Shown here piece after piece: positions 28,211-37,286 of a stretch of 64,000 nt of DNA (positions are counted from its first letter, which is position 1; every line of letters begins with the position of its first letter). Source of the stretch: Veillonella sp. 3310. Its GTDB lineage: Bacteria; Bacillota; Negativicutes; Veillonellales; Veillonellaceae. A program made the position numbers and the translations under genes. The notes beneath the pieces are model-generated. The model worked only from the letters and a program-made list of their open reading frames with translations. It did not search any database and was not told the DNA's origin. The DNA lies in assembly GCF_003999875.1 (NCBI RefSeq), contig NZ_RQVJ01000004.1, positions 62,001-126,000 of the forward strand. Reading direction: 5' to 3'.

Positions 28211-28241
28211 GAAAAAAGGACGGCTGCCACCGTCCTTTTTT
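28211..28241. terminator. Bidirectional terminator of the small-peptide locus
   Basis: AAAAAAGGACGG pairs with CCGTCCTTTTTT around CTGCCA. The U/A runs on both sides make it work for the plus-strand peptide mRNA and for the convergent minus-strand transcript. Confidence 0.9.
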
Positions 28242-28291
28242 GAGTTCATGAATGATTTTCTACAACGCTCTCAGAAAGATTCATTCCTTCT
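28211..28291 (-). ncRNA. Candidate convergent small RNA (possible antitoxin)
   Basis: A minus-strand promoter at 28298-28326 would start an RNA near 28291. The RNA folds a GAATGA...TCATTC hairpin and ends in the shared terminator, about 80 nt long. It overlaps the 3' end of the small-peptide mRNA, as antisense RNAs of bsrG/SR4 and txpA/RatA loci do. Promoter and hairpins are seen; existence of the RNA is inferred. Confidence 0.45.
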
Positions 28292-28297
28292 GCTCCA

Positions 28298-28326
28298 AGT
28301 ATACACCATTCTCTCCTAAAATACAA
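28298..28326 (-). promoter_or_regulatory. Minus-strand promoter facing the small-peptide gene
   Basis: TTGTAT (28321-28326), 17-bp spacer, TATACT (28298-28303). It lies just past the 3' end of the DUF421 gene, and no same-strand gene lies close downstream. Confidence 0.6.
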
Positions 28327-28331
28327 TGGTA

Positions 28332-28976
28332 TTATCCTCTGCGCCCTTCATAAGGATGCAGAATTAGATGACCTTTGGAGTATTCTCCTACATATATATC
28401 ACTAATAGAATATCCTTGGTCTTGTACTTCTTCTTCCAACCAAGCCATGTCTTTGTCCGCAAGCTCTAGTATATCTGGGTCTACCACTCCGTCCACAATC
28501 ACTGGGTAGCGAATGATATCATCACCGTTCATGACTAATGTTAATTGCCCGTTTTGCTCGAGTACAGCACGGCGTACATCGCTCACAAGGGTAACCCCTG
28601 CACTGCGAAGCTTCAACTGCAAATCACTGCCACGAAGACCACGTTTCAAACATTCACCAACACGAATCTTACCCCGGTCAATAACAATGCTAGGACGTCC
28701 ATCGATGAGCGTTTTAATCCATCGCACATGAGCGCTAAGAAAACGCAAGCCCATGACCACGATAGTCCACGCGATAAGGACTAGAAAGAATTGCAAGATA
28801 CCAATACTTTCACTGTAGATAACAGCACCAATAATACCACCTAGTACATAGTTTTGTACCTGATCTAAGGCCGAGTTCGGCGCTAAATTTCCTTTACCCA
28901 TCAAGTTCATTTGCAAAATGAGGGCTAGGATACCAAGGGCTAGCTTAATAAATACTAATGTATATCCTGTTAACAT
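28332..28976 (-). CDS. DUF421 (YetF/YcaP-like) membrane protein
   Basis: 214 residues: three N-terminal membrane helices, then a soluble domain with GRPSIVIDRGKIR and GLRGSDLQLKLRSAGV, the recognisable DUF421 core. It starts four bases after the stop of the DUF3290 gene. DUF3290-DUF421 pairs occur in several Firmicutes, function unknown. Possibly a small envelope-stress or spore-like membrane module. Confidence 0.88.
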   Translation of the reverse strand: MLTGYTLVFIKLALGILALILQMNLMGKGNLAPNSALDQVQNYVLGGIIGAVIYSESIGILQFFLVLIAWTIVVMGLRFLSAHVRWIKTLIDGRPSIVIDRGKIRVGECLKRGLRGSDLQLKLRSAGVTLVSDVRRAVLEQNGQLTLVMNGDDIIRYPVIVDGVVDPDILELADKDMAWLEEEVQDQGYSISDIYVGEYSKGHLILHPYEGRRG

Positions 28977-28980
28977 ATTA

Positions 28981-29439
28981 TCATTTATCCTTCTTCACAT
29001 CTACAATCTTAGGATTACTATTAATCATCTCCACAGGCCGTAAAGAATAACCATCCTTATTCATAGTGAAAGTCACCTCGAAATAAGCTTCCTCAATACT
29101 GACAATCATACGATCTTGCACGCGCAATGTATTAACTCGAATCTTATCCTTAGGTACATCGGCACGTTCACTTAAATTATTTAAAAATTGCACCATGTAG
29201 CTTGATTCTTCTGCACTATTAATATCACGAGTGTAATCATTAACTTGTAAACCCAATAAAAACACAAGCCCCAATACAATGATAATTCCTAAGTCACGGA
29301 ACTTAGTATCAAAGCGATTATACATAACTTTTACACCTACTACTAGCAATGCTACTAGCAAAATAGATGTCATAATGTATTGCAACAGAGATGTAAACTC
29401 TCCTCGTTGCACCACATAGGCATAGGTATAAAATTCCAT
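28981..29439 (-). CDS. DUF3290 membrane protein
   Basis: 152 residues; two N-terminal membrane helices (about 22-42 and 51-67) followed by a predicted extracytoplasmic domain of about 80 residues. The FYTYAYVV start and the VNDYTRDI segment fit DUF3290. It is the partner of the following DUF421 gene and very likely forms a complex with it. Biochemical role not known. Confidence 0.8.
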   Translation of the reverse strand: MEFYTYAYVVQRGEFTSLLQYIMTSILLVALLVVGVKVMYNRFDTKFRDLGIIIVLGLVFLLGLQVNDYTRDINSAEESSYMVQFLNNLSERADVPKDKIRVNTLRVQDRMIVSIEEAYFEVTFTMNKDGYSLRPVEMINSNPKIVDVKKDK

Positions 29440-29455
29440 AATTACCTCACAGTTC

Positions 29456-30007
29456 TTACTTTAATGTTTCATTATACTGCGCCCGTTCGCCACCTACAAA
29501 TTTAGGTCGCACACGAGCCGCCGTTACATGGGCTGCGCCAATTTCTATTACGCTTAAACGCACAGGTACTGCTACATGTTTCAAATGCATGCCGATGAAA
29601 GTATCTCCTATATCAATACCTGCATCAGCCTTTACACACTCCACTAACACAGGATCTGACCATGTGGCATAGGCTGTAGTTGCCATAGAACCTCCTGCAT
29701 GTTGTACAGGCACTACATTTACTTCTTCATAGCCTCTAGCCTCTGCAGCATGACGTTCCATTACCAAGGCCCGATTAAGATGTTCACAGCATTGAATAGC
29801 CACATCGAAGCCATATTCACCTTGCACCTCAGACAGAGCTCTAAATAAATCCGATGCCACCTCTAAAGAGGAGTCCTTACCGATATGTCCACCACGTACT
29901 TCACTAGTGGAGCATCCTACTACCAGTAGTTTACCTTCTTGCAGTTTCGCTGTCATAGCCAATTCCGTTATAGCAGATTTCATAGACTCATATAGATTTT
30001 CATTCAT
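29456..30007 (-). CDS. UPF0340 / TIGR01440 (YwlG-like) protein
   Basis: 183 residues from the ATG at 30007 (GGAAGG upstream); the longer frame has no such site. Conserved features: LLVVGCSTSEVRGGHIGK, QCCEHLNRALVMER, and VPVQHAGGSMAT. The family is widespread in Firmicutes with no established reaction. Conserved Cys, Glu and His residues hint at an enzyme. Confidence 0.9.
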   Translation of the reverse strand: MNENLYESMKSAITELAMTAKLQEGKLLVVGCSTSEVRGGHIGKDSSLEVASDLFRALSEVQGEYGFDVAIQCCEHLNRALVMERHAAEARGYEEVNVVPVQHAGGSMATTAYATWSDPVLVECVKADAGIDIGDTFIGMHLKHVAVPVRLSVIEIGAAHVTAARVRPKFVGGERAQYNETLK

Positions 30008-30125
30008 AGGTGCACCTTCCTTTCCATGAATACGAATAGATTCAAGCAAGTATACCTCTATCCTACCATATTACTTTGTTATAAGTACCGCACATTGGGA
30101 CACGAAACAGCATTACCGTATGCGA

Positions 30126-31004
30126 TTAGTTAGCCATATGCACCACACGTTGTGGATACGGGATGTCGATGCCCTCTGCATCAAAGCGATCTTTTACTTC
30201 AGACATGACGCCATAATAGACTTCTCTAAATTCGTCCGCATTAATCAAAGGATATGCCACAATATTCACAGAGCTATCACCAAATTCTTTGATGCCAATT
30301 TCTAATGTATCCATATTATGAACCTTACCTGTGCTCGCAAGAATTTCTTTAATAATTTCAATGGCACGGTGATGGTTCGCATTATAGTTAATACCAAATA
30401 CAAACGTAATATATCTCGTTTGTTCATAGTTACTATTCATCAAGTTATTAGACGTAATCGCCGAGTTAGGGATGAATACAATACGATTTTCTTTGGTAGC
30501 AATGGCTGTGTTAATGAGATGGATAGATTTCACTGAACCTTCTACACCATTTACAGAAATCCAGTCCCCTGCCTTGAACGGTTTGAAAGCCAAGATAATC
30601 AAACCAGATGCCAAGTTGGACATATTATTTTGTAAGGCTAAACCAATAGCGATACCAAAGGCACCAAAAGCGGCTAAAAAGTTATTCGTCGGGAATCCCA
30701 CTAAGGACAAAGCTGATAGCACGACTACGGACAAAATAGTGTAGTAAATAATTTGAGACGCAAAGCTGCGCACCGTTTGATCATAACTGGCACGGCTCAT
30801 CAACTGTACTGCCACACGTCTTACGAATAGAGCAATATAACGACCTACTATTAATACAACAATGGCCAAGATAATACTCGGTAAATATTCAATCAATAAG
30901 GATTGCATTTGATTAACAAAGGAAATACTTTCCTCCACATGTTCCGCCACTTTTTCAGCACCCGCCGCTGTAGCTGTAGCAATTTTTTCTTCTGCTAATA
31001 ACAT
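30126..31004 (-). CDS. Small-conductance mechanosensitive channel, MscS family
   Basis: 292 residues, the length of E. coli-type MscS. Three membrane helices; the pore helix reads AAFGAFGIAIGLALQNNMSNLASG, followed by the beta domain start FKAGDWISVNGVEGSV. Forms a heptameric pore that opens on membrane stretch. Start ATG with AAGGAG. It is driven by one of the strongest promoters in the window. The window also holds mscL. Confidence 0.93.
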   Translation of the reverse strand: MLLAEEKIATATAAGAEKVAEHVEESISFVNQMQSLLIEYLPSIILAIVVLIVGRYIALFVRRVAVQLMSRASYDQTVRSFASQIIYYTILSVVVLSALSLVGFPTNNFLAAFGAFGIAIGLALQNNMSNLASGLIILAFKPFKAGDWISVNGVEGSVKSIHLINTAIATKENRIVFIPNSAITSNNLMNSNYEQTRYITFVFGINYNANHHRAIEIIKEILASTGKVHNMDTLEIGIKEFGDSSVNIVAYPLINADEFREVYYGVMSEVKDRFDAEGIDIPYPQRVVHMAN

Positions 31005-31085
31005 ACATTACTCCTTTCCTTTATCTATGTTGTCATTGCGTAACTCATAGCGTAAGGATATGAGTTTTCCATAGTATTAGCTTCT

Positions 31086-31113
31086 ATTATATCCATGAAA
31101 CAAAACTTGTCAA
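31086..31113 (-). promoter_or_regulatory. Consensus promoter of the mscS-family gene
   Basis: TTGACA (31108-31113), 16-bp spacer, TATAAT (31086-31091) on the minus strand: both hexamers perfect. The rest of the 31114-31315 stretch is AT-rich, with no gene I can support. Confidence 0.88.
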
Positions 31114-31315
31114 TAAAGTATACAACGAGATTTTTATCAAATGTGATAGCTACTGCTATAAGGGTATTCTCTACATTTACTATAGCCCCATTTTGTCCTA
31201 TTTCAAAATTTTTAACAACTTTAAAATTCAATAAGCCAAGTATTTAACTAGGTTCACCCCTATTAAAACCAACTCATTTTGTCCTATAGCCGCAAAAAAA
31301 CTATACAATCAAGAA

Positions 31316-31353
31316 ATATAGGGTAGTTGATATGCCTATCAACTACCCTATAT
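31316..31353 (-). terminator. Terminator after lutC, hairpin family member
   Basis: A 17-bp perfect stem (ATATAGGGTAGTTGATA and complement) around TGCC, then TTTCTT on the minus strand. It is the most diverged member of the shared GTTGAT-arm terminator family. Confidence 0.88.
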
Positions 31354-31378
31354 CCTAATTGTTTATGAACTATATCTC

Positions 31379-32089
31379 TTATTTAACTAAGATGAAAGTT
31401 ACATTAATCGGACCATGTACACCAACGACACGAACTAACTCGATATCTGCAGTATTGGATGGACCAGAGATGTGAACCACATTTGTAGGGAACTTAGCTG
31501 GATCATTACGATAGATTTTCGCTAATTCTGCCATCGTTTGTGTCATACGTGGATGAATTGTATCTTCACGCAATACAGAAATATGCGTTAAAGGCAATAA
31601 GCCCAAGGAACGACCAGATTCTTCTGTACTTGGTTGGATTACTGTTGCTGTTTCTGCAATCCCCAAGATTGGGAATGTAATACCAATATTAGAATCCTTC
31701 GCCACATTGATGTTCGCTTCACGACCTTTCGTAGCATCCCATTGATAGAATGTAGCTTGGTCTTCCCCTAATTGTTGGAATGCAGCTTCTAAACCATATG
31801 TTTCTACTTCTGCAGATTTAGGGTACACAACACTGCCGCCACCACGAGCAACGATTTCATCTACCAAAGCTTGGCCTACTTGAGATGCGTCCACTTCGAT
31901 TAATTTAGTACCCAAGCGTTCTGCTTCTGTTTTAAACATCTGTACTACTTGCTCATGGCTAAGGTCAGAATACATAGTCTCTTGAGGGCCTTTTGAAAAA
32001 TCAAAAGGTGTTACAGATGTAGGAATTGAGTCACGGCCTAACGCACGAGATAGGCGACCTAAAAAGGCTTGTTTTTTTGCTTGATCCAT
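31379..32089 (-). CDS. lutC: Lactate utilization protein LutC
   Basis: 236 residues with the LUD fold; FPILGIAETATVIQPS and GLLPLTHISVL are typical. LutC is the third part of the LutABC L-lactate oxidation complex. It starts one base past the lutB stop, the last gene of the lutA-lutB-lutC operon. Lactate is the main carbon source of Veillonella, so these genes are probably central to energy metabolism. Confidence 0.93.
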   Translation of the reverse strand: MDQAKKQAFLGRLSRALGRDSIPTSVTPFDFSKGPQETMYSDLSHEQVVQMFKTEAERLGTKLIEVDASQVGQALVDEIVARGGGSVVYPKSAEVETYGLEAAFQQLGEDQATFYQWDATKGREANINVAKDSNIGITFPILGIAETATVIQPSTEESGRSLGLLPLTHISVLREDTIHPRMTQTMAELAKIYRNDPAKFPTNVVHISGPSNTADIELVRVVGVHGPINVTFILVK

Positions 32090-32090
32090 T

Positions 32091-33536
32091 TTATTTCTCC
32101 TTTCCCTTTTGTGCTACGTGTTTCGCATATTCATCACGGAATTTACTCATTTTGAGCAAGCCCATGTCTTTTGCTTTCACCCAGCCACCAACTACTGGCA
32201 ATACTTTCGTCCAATCTGCCATATGTCCATTGTTACTCATTAATTTCATGCCGATAGCACCCATTTTAGTACCCATATCGAACAAGAAAGAATTCGCAAA
32301 TACACCTGCCACTGTGTGGAAGATACTGCGTTCAAGAGCTGGACGCATTTGTAATTTATCAGCAATCACTTGACGATGTTTCAACAATAATTCATGCAAC
32401 GGAATTTTTACTGGGCAATGTTCCCAACATTCGCCGCACAATGTGGACGCGTAAGGAAGATCGCCAGCTTCTTCATAACCAACCAATAATGGAGTTAATA
32501 CAGCACCCATTGGACCTGGATAGATAGAGCCATAACCATGACCTGTAATATGACGATATACTGGGCAAATGTTCATGCAAGCACCGCAACGGATACAACG
32601 TAACATTTCTTCAAAATCGCCACCTAAAATACCAGAACGGCGGTTATCGATGATAACGATGTGTAATTCTTCTGGACCATCTGCTTCCCCTTCACGAGCA
32701 GGACCTGTGATCATGGAGAAGTAGTTAGAAATTTTAGCACCTACAGAGGAACGAATCAACATTTCCATCATGACATCCAAAGAGGCAAAGTCTGGCACCA
32801 AACGTTCCATACCCATCAATGCAATTTGCGTTTTAGGCATGGAGCTTGCCATACGACCATTACCTTCGTTAGATACGATAGTAATAGTACCAGTTTCAGC
32901 TACGCCGAAGTTACATCCAGTGAAACCAACATCTGCACGCAAGAAACGATCACGAATATAGCGACGTACAAAACGAGTCATTTCTTCTGGATTTTCAGTG
33001 CCTTCATAACCTAATTTTTTAGCAAATGTATCACGAATACGGTTACGCTCGAAGTGCAAGGCAGGTACTACGATATGAGATGGAGGATCGAAGTCCGCTG
33101 TTTGCAAAATAAATTCTGCCAAGTCAGTTTCATTTACTTCGATGCCGGCTTCAATTAATTCATGGTTCAAACCGATTTCTTCAGATACCATGGTTTTGGA
33201 TTTAACAACCATTTTTGCTTCTTTTGCACGAAGCACTTCCATGCAAATCGCTGTCGCTTCTTTATCATCAGCCGCAAAGTGCACATGGGCACCTGCTTTT
33301 TCAGCATTTTCCGCAAATTGGTTTAAATAGTAATCCAAGTTAGCCAACACATGGTCACGCAAATCAGCGGACTCTTGACGGAACTCTTCCCATTCCGCAA
33401 CTTGATCTACTACAGCTTTACGTTTTTCATAAAATACATCCTGTGCTGTTTGAATGGCTTTCACTTTGAAGTCATTAGCAAGCACATCGTTAACGCGTGT
33501 CTTAAACGGACGTGTATCGTATAAAATATTACTCAT
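32091..33536 (-). CDS. lutB: Lactate utilization iron-sulfur protein LutB
   Basis: 481 residues. N-terminal LUD domain with GCNFGVAETGTI, then two 4Fe-4S motifs, CIRCGACMNICPVYRHI and STLCGECWEHCPVKIPL. It passes electrons within the LutABC lactate-oxidising complex on the cytoplasmic side. Start 11 bases after lutA. Confidence 0.96.
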   Translation of the reverse strand: MSNILYDTRPFKTRVNDVLANDFKVKAIQTAQDVFYEKRKAVVDQVAEWEEFRQESADLRDHVLANLDYYLNQFAENAEKAGAHVHFAADDKEATAICMEVLRAKEAKMVVKSKTMVSEEIGLNHELIEAGIEVNETDLAEFILQTADFDPPSHIVVPALHFERNRIRDTFAKKLGYEGTENPEEMTRFVRRYIRDRFLRADVGFTGCNFGVAETGTITIVSNEGNGRMASSMPKTQIALMGMERLVPDFASLDVMMEMLIRSSVGAKISNYFSMITGPAREGEADGPEELHIVIIDNRRSGILGGDFEEMLRCIRCGACMNICPVYRHITGHGYGSIYPGPMGAVLTPLLVGYEEAGDLPYASTLCGECWEHCPVKIPLHELLLKHRQVIADKLQMRPALERSIFHTVAGVFANSFLFDMGTKMGAIGMKLMSNNGHMADWTKVLPVVGGWVKAKDMGLLKMSKFRDEYAKHVAQKGKEK

Positions 33537-33547
33537 GGTGACTCCTC

Positions 33548-34285
33548 CTATCGACTATTCAACAATTCCGCAATGTGCATCACACGGATATGGCGATCAA
33601 TTTCGCCTTCTTTGTAAAGTCGATCTAACATACCTTCAATATTCATCAAGCAAGCCATATCGGAACCTGCTACAATGTTAGCGCCAGAATCAGCGATATT
33701 CAACGCTTTTTCTTTTGTCATAACAGCGGAAATTTCAGGATTTTTTACTGTGAAAGTACCACCAAATCCACAACAACGCTCAGCACGATGCAATGGTAAA
33801 TATTCTAAACCTTGAATACCTGCTAATAATTTCATAGGTTGTTCTTTGATTTCCATCAAGCGTGTTACGTGGCAAGATTTATGGTATGTCACTTTGTCAT
33901 TAAAGCGAGCACCCACATCAGTTACCCCTAATACGTCAACGATGAATTGTGTGAACTCATAAATTTTAGAGCTCAATCTTTCAGCTCGTGCTAACCATTC
34001 TGGTTCATCTTTTAAAATATGATGATACTCATCGCGAATAGCGAACGCACAAGATCCAGACATGCTCACTACATAATCAGCATTTTCGAATTGTTCAATT
34101 GTGTTTTTGATAGCTCCTTTTGCAGCTTCGTTATAACCAGAGTTAACAAACATCTGACCACAGCACACTTGCTTCTTAGGAACTGTTAATTCGCAGCCAA
34201 GGTTTTCAAGAACCTTTACACCTGCCATGCCTACATGAGGGTAGAACATATCAATCAAACATTGTTGAAATAAATGAATTTTCAT
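33548..34285 (-). CDS. lutA: Lactate utilization CCG-domain protein LutA
   Basis: 245 residues with two CCG cysteine-rich domains: VCCGQMFVNSGY and SCHVTRL...RCCGFGGTF, as in heterodisulfide-reductase and glycolate-oxidase iron-sulfur subunits. First gene of lutABC. A palindromic operator-like site lies between its promoter and start codon. Confidence 0.95.
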   Translation of the reverse strand: MKIHLFQQCLIDMFYPHVGMAGVKVLENLGCELTVPKKQVCCGQMFVNSGYNEAAKGAIKNTIEQFENADYVVSMSGSCAFAIRDEYHHILKDEPEWLARAERLSSKIYEFTQFIVDVLGVTDVGARFNDKVTYHKSCHVTRLMEIKEQPMKLLAGIQGLEYLPLHRAERCCGFGGTFTVKNPEISAVMTKEKALNIADSGANIVAGSDMACLMNIEGMLDRLYKEGEIDRHIRVMHIAELLNSR

Positions 34286-34361
34286 TTTTTCACATCCTCA
34301 ACTTTAAAGTAAACTACTATCACTTGATTGGCAAAATGCAACAATCGTATTCCATCTATGT

Positions 34362-34390
34362 ACTATTTAGAACAATCTAGTCTAAATAGT
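34362..34390 (-). promoter_or_regulatory. Palindromic operator-like site before lutABC
   Basis: ACTATTTAGA and TCTAAATAGT are exact 10-bp inverted arms separated by nine bases. The site starts a few bases after the predicted transcription start, a position suited to repression. A GntR/LutR-type regulator is a natural guess, but none is in the window. Confidence 0.65.
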
Positions 34391-34404
34391 TTTTTGATGA
34401 TTTT

Positions 34405-34433
34405 ATTATATAGTAAATTTTCTGTAATTACAA
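34405..34433 (-). promoter_or_regulatory. Promoter of lutABC
   Basis: TTGTAA (34428-34433), 17-bp spacer, TATAAT (34405-34410) on the minus strand. Confidence 0.75.
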
Positions 34434-34534
34434 AAGACTTGCAATATTAGCAAGAAGCCATTTTTATGCCTATTTGCTATTCATTATCAATCGGCCAGTT
34501 TGTAGCAAAAATCACACGTTTTCCCTAGTCGTAT

Positions 34535-34558
34535 CAAGCCTTATAGCATCAAGGCTTG
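34535..34558. repeat. Hairpin in the lutA-SLH intergenic region
   Basis: CAAGCCTT and AAGGCTTG enclose eight bases and are followed by TATAATTTTTAT. It looks like a plus-strand terminator, but no plus-strand gene precedes it. The surrounding 34434-34757 stretch shows no ORF I would accept. Confidence 0.5.
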
Positions 34559-34757
34559 TATAATTTTTATGTATTTTAATACATATCAAATCTTCTATTA
34601 AAACACACATGTCTTTTCATTCGTTAATTCCTACCCAAAATTAGTTCTATAACCAAAACTCATAATAGAAATAACTATCAATGTATAATTCAACTTTTTC
34701 TATAGTAAATTCATTGATAAATATCACTCTTTTCGCATGGAGCGAATCTTTCAAATA

Positions 34758-34766
34758 TGGTATGAT
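34758..34766 (+). promoter_or_regulatory. Extended -10 promoter of the SLH gene
   Basis: TGGTATGAT about 47 bp before the ATG; no convincing -35. Confidence 0.45.
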
Positions 34767-34813
34767 AAACATACTAGAACACAATTCGATTCTCTATATC
34801 TGGAGGTCTTTTT

Positions 34814-35971
34814 ATGAAACGTATAATAACAGCATTTTTTTTAACTACATTTCCTATAATACTAGCCCAAGCACAAGCTCCAACCTCACTCTCCACCAGT
34901 GCGCTTCCTGTGGCACCTAATACATTTACCTACTCACAGCCCAACAGTATTCCTACTTTTGATCGAATCCAAAAATATCGTTTTACCGATGTACCAACTA
35001 ATTTTTGGGCCTTTGAGTCGATTACAAAAATGACAAAGGAAGGTCTCATGAGTGGCTATCGTAATGGTACATTCAAGCCGAATGATCCCTTATCTCGTGA
35101 AGAGGCTGCCTCCTTATTCAGCAAGATGCTCGGTGATACGCCTTCCATCATGTTAGCTAGCTCTTTCTCAGACATCACCTCTGATCGTTGGTCCTCCTTA
35201 GCCATTGAAAGCGTCGCAAGGGCTAATATCATCAGTGGCTATGGCGATTCTACCTATCGTCCAGAACAGTATATGTCTCGCCAAGAGTTTGCCGTTGTGG
35301 CAGATAAGTTTTTACACTACCAAGGATACCGAACAGAAGACCCTACTGCATTAGATACAATTCACTTTAGCGATCAAAAATTCATTGCTCCATGGGCGCA
35401 ATCTTCGGTACGTGAATTAGCTCTATTTGGATTTATCAACTACAGCACAACCGGTTTGTTCAATCCTGAAAAATATGTAACACGGGCAGAAGCTGCAGAA
35501 ATTACCTATCGTTTACTCTTCTCCAAAGAATCGACTGCTATTCAACACACTATTCAGCAACAGCAAATGGAAGAAACCGCACGAGGTCTGATCAAAAAAA
35601 CATTTGGTGAAAACTATGATTTCCACAACCGTGGAGCCATGTTCTGGCGTGACGGCAAGTTAGTCATTTCCTTCACCTCTTCTAGTGATGTGAAAGCCAT
35701 TACTGCAGAAACGGCTTACATCAAAGATAAAAACTTCTTAGATAATCACATCATTACAACAGGTACCTATAGCTTAGGGGACTTCGATAATTTACAAACC
35801 GATGCAGCCTACTTGTATCGTCAGTTGGAACCCCATGGTACTATCCTAGCTGTAACACCTACACCAAATGTAGATGGATTAATTTTAACCGTAGACAAAT
35901 TACATGCTACGACACAAACAGCGTTTATGAAAAAATTTGGCAAGAAAATCCAGCTCAAAACTAATTCCTAA
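34814..35971 (+). CDS. Exported protein with three SLH domains
   Basis: 385 residues, ATG behind GGAGG. Signal peptide of about 22 residues. SLH repeats lie at about 56-105 (RFTDVPTNFWAFESITKM), 115-165 (FSDITSDRWSSLAIESVA) and 180-230 (FSDQKFIAPWAQSSVREL). A C-terminal domain of about 145 residues is unlike anything I recognise. SLH domains bind the cell wall; in Negativicutes they tether the outer membrane to polyamine-bearing peptidoglycan. The absence of a beta-barrel suggests a periplasmic or surface wall-bound protein. Confidence 0.88.
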   Translation: MKRIITAFFLTTFPIILAQAQAPTSLSTSALPVAPNTFTYSQPNSIPTFDRIQKYRFTDVPTNFWAFESITKMTKEGLMSGYRNGTFKPNDPLSREEAASLFSKMLGDTPSIMLASSFSDITSDRWSSLAIESVARANIISGYGDSTYRPEQYMSRQEFAVVADKFLHYQGYRTEDPTALDTIHFSDQKFIAPWAQSSVRELALFGFINYSTTGLFNPEKYVTRAEAAEITYRLLFSKESTAIQHTIQQQQMEETARGLIKKTFGENYDFHNRGAMFWRDGKLVISFTSSSDVKAITAETAYIKDKNFLDNHIITTGTYSLGDFDNLQTDAAYLYRQLEPHGTILAVTPTPNVDGLILTVDKLHATTQTAFMKKFGKKIQLKTNS

Positions 35972-36077
35972 GCATGCATTAATTAGCAATGCACTAGAGC
36001 AGCTAGCTCTAATACAACATGCCATATCTAATGTAAAGCCATATTATTATTTTTATATTTTCATGATGGCACATAGA

Positions 36078-36119
36078 AAAAGAGGAACGTTGATACGATT
36101 TGATCAACGTTCCTCTTTT
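36078..36119. terminator. Bidirectional terminator between SLH gene and dapF
   Basis: 17-bp stem, AAAAGAGGAACGTTGAT with its complement, loop of eight, T run on both strands. It serves both convergent genes and is a core member of the shared terminator family. Confidence 0.92.
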
Positions 36120-36230
36120 ATCGTTAACATGTATTATATTCCTAAGACTACATGGCGATGTCATTATATCTTGATTATTTATATAATTTAAGTGCTCACA
36201 CTTCTTATGTTTCTACCTATTAGCATCTAT

Positions 36231-37070
36231 CTAACAAGTTACAGACTCTAAATTTAACGTGAATACCTCTGCAGCAGGTCCTGTCATATACACTGTTCCG
36301 TCCTCATCATAGTCGATGTGCAAAGTACCAAGGTATAATTCCACATCTACAGAGCGACCAGTAAGACCTTTTTCATGAGCCATAACAGCACTAGAGCAAG
36401 AGCCTGTACCACATGCCAATGTTGCCCCTGCACCACGTTCCCAAGTGCGGACTTTCACGGTATTTTCATCCACTACTTGTACAAAGTTTACATTCGTCCC
36501 TCTTGGGAAAAGTGGATGTTTTTCAATCTTTGGCCCTAATACTGTCAACGGAACTGTCGTTACATCTTCTACGAACACTTCTGTATGCGGCACCCCTAAC
36601 AACACAGAACTCACCACATAGGATTTGCCATCTACATCAATGGTATAGTCAATCACTTTGCCTGCTTCTATCTCCATGGGAATATCCTTTGCTGGGAAAG
36701 TCGGTTTGCCCATGTTTACTTTCACCAGTTTAGCCACCCCATCCTCTGCAATAATAGTAGGTGTCATAATACCTGCTAGCGTTTCTACCGTGAATACTTC
36801 TTTGTCAATAATCTTGCGGTCGTACGCATACTTCGCAAAGCAACGAATACCATTGCCACACATTTCCGCTTCACTACCATCAGAATTAATAATGCGCATG
36901 CGCACATCCGCTACCTTAGAAGGCATGACAATAACAAGACCATCTGCGCCGATACCTGTATGACGATCACAAAGACGTTGTGCCATACCTGTCACATCAA
37001 ATTGGCTTGTACCATCATCGAAGAAAACGATAAAATCATTTCCTAAACCATGCATTTTTGTTATTTTCAT
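36231..37070 (-). CDS. dapF: Diaminopimelate epimerase
   Basis: 279 residues. Motifs KMHGLGNDFIVF, the first catalytic cysteine in EMCGNGIRCFAKY and the second in ACGTGSCSSAV. It converts LL- to meso-diaminopimelate for lysine and peptidoglycan. ATG behind GAGGAG. Single gene unit, convergent with the SLH gene. Confidence 0.97.
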   Translation of the reverse strand: MKITKMHGLGNDFIVFFDDGTSQFDVTGMAQRLCDRHTGIGADGLVIVMPSKVADVRMRIINSDGSEAEMCGNGIRCFAKYAYDRKIIDKEVFTVETLAGIMTPTIIAEDGVAKLVKVNMGKPTFPAKDIPMEIEAGKVIDYTIDVDGKSYVVSSVLLGVPHTEVFVEDVTTVPLTVLGPKIEKHPLFPRGTNVNFVQVVDENTVKVRTWERGAGATLACGTGSCSSAVMAHEKGLTGRSVDVELYLGTLHIDYDEDGTVYMTGPAAEVFTLNLESVTC

Positions 37071-37101
37071 ACGTATCTCCTCATCTGTATTATCTAATCT
37101 C

Positions 37102-37120
37102 TATCCGCACAGAGCGGATA
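37102..37120 (-). promoter_or_regulatory. Hairpin in the dapF leader
   Basis: TATCCGC and GCGGATA around five bases, about 30 nt before the ATG. GC-rich against its surroundings. It does not match the lysine riboswitch. Confidence 0.4.
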
Positions 37121-37218
37121 TTTAATTTATCGCAAAATATAGTCTTTACTTTTATACATTTTGATGAAAACCACCTTAGACTACTATAATTTATTTGTCA
37201 TTTATATTACCATGAATA

Positions 37219-37246
37219 TAGGAAAAATAATAGGTACGTTTTCCTA
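37219..37246 (+). promoter_or_regulatory. Inverted repeat upstream of the DeoR regulator
   Basis: TAGGAAAA and TTTTCCTA, exact 8-bp arms 12 bases apart, 40 bp before the regulator gene: a candidate autoregulatory site. Confidence 0.45.
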
Positions 37247-37286
37247 AGCAGTATTAGGTTAATCATATATTGGAGGTGATTTTACT

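Noticed and set aside
31025-31231. 68-residue minus-strand frame upstream of the MscS gene
   Set aside because: Starts with TTG without a ribosome site and runs across the perfect TTGACA/TATAAT promoter of the MscS gene.
35937-36191. 84-residue frame after the SLH gene
   Set aside because: Crosses the strong bidirectional terminator and lacks a ribosome site.
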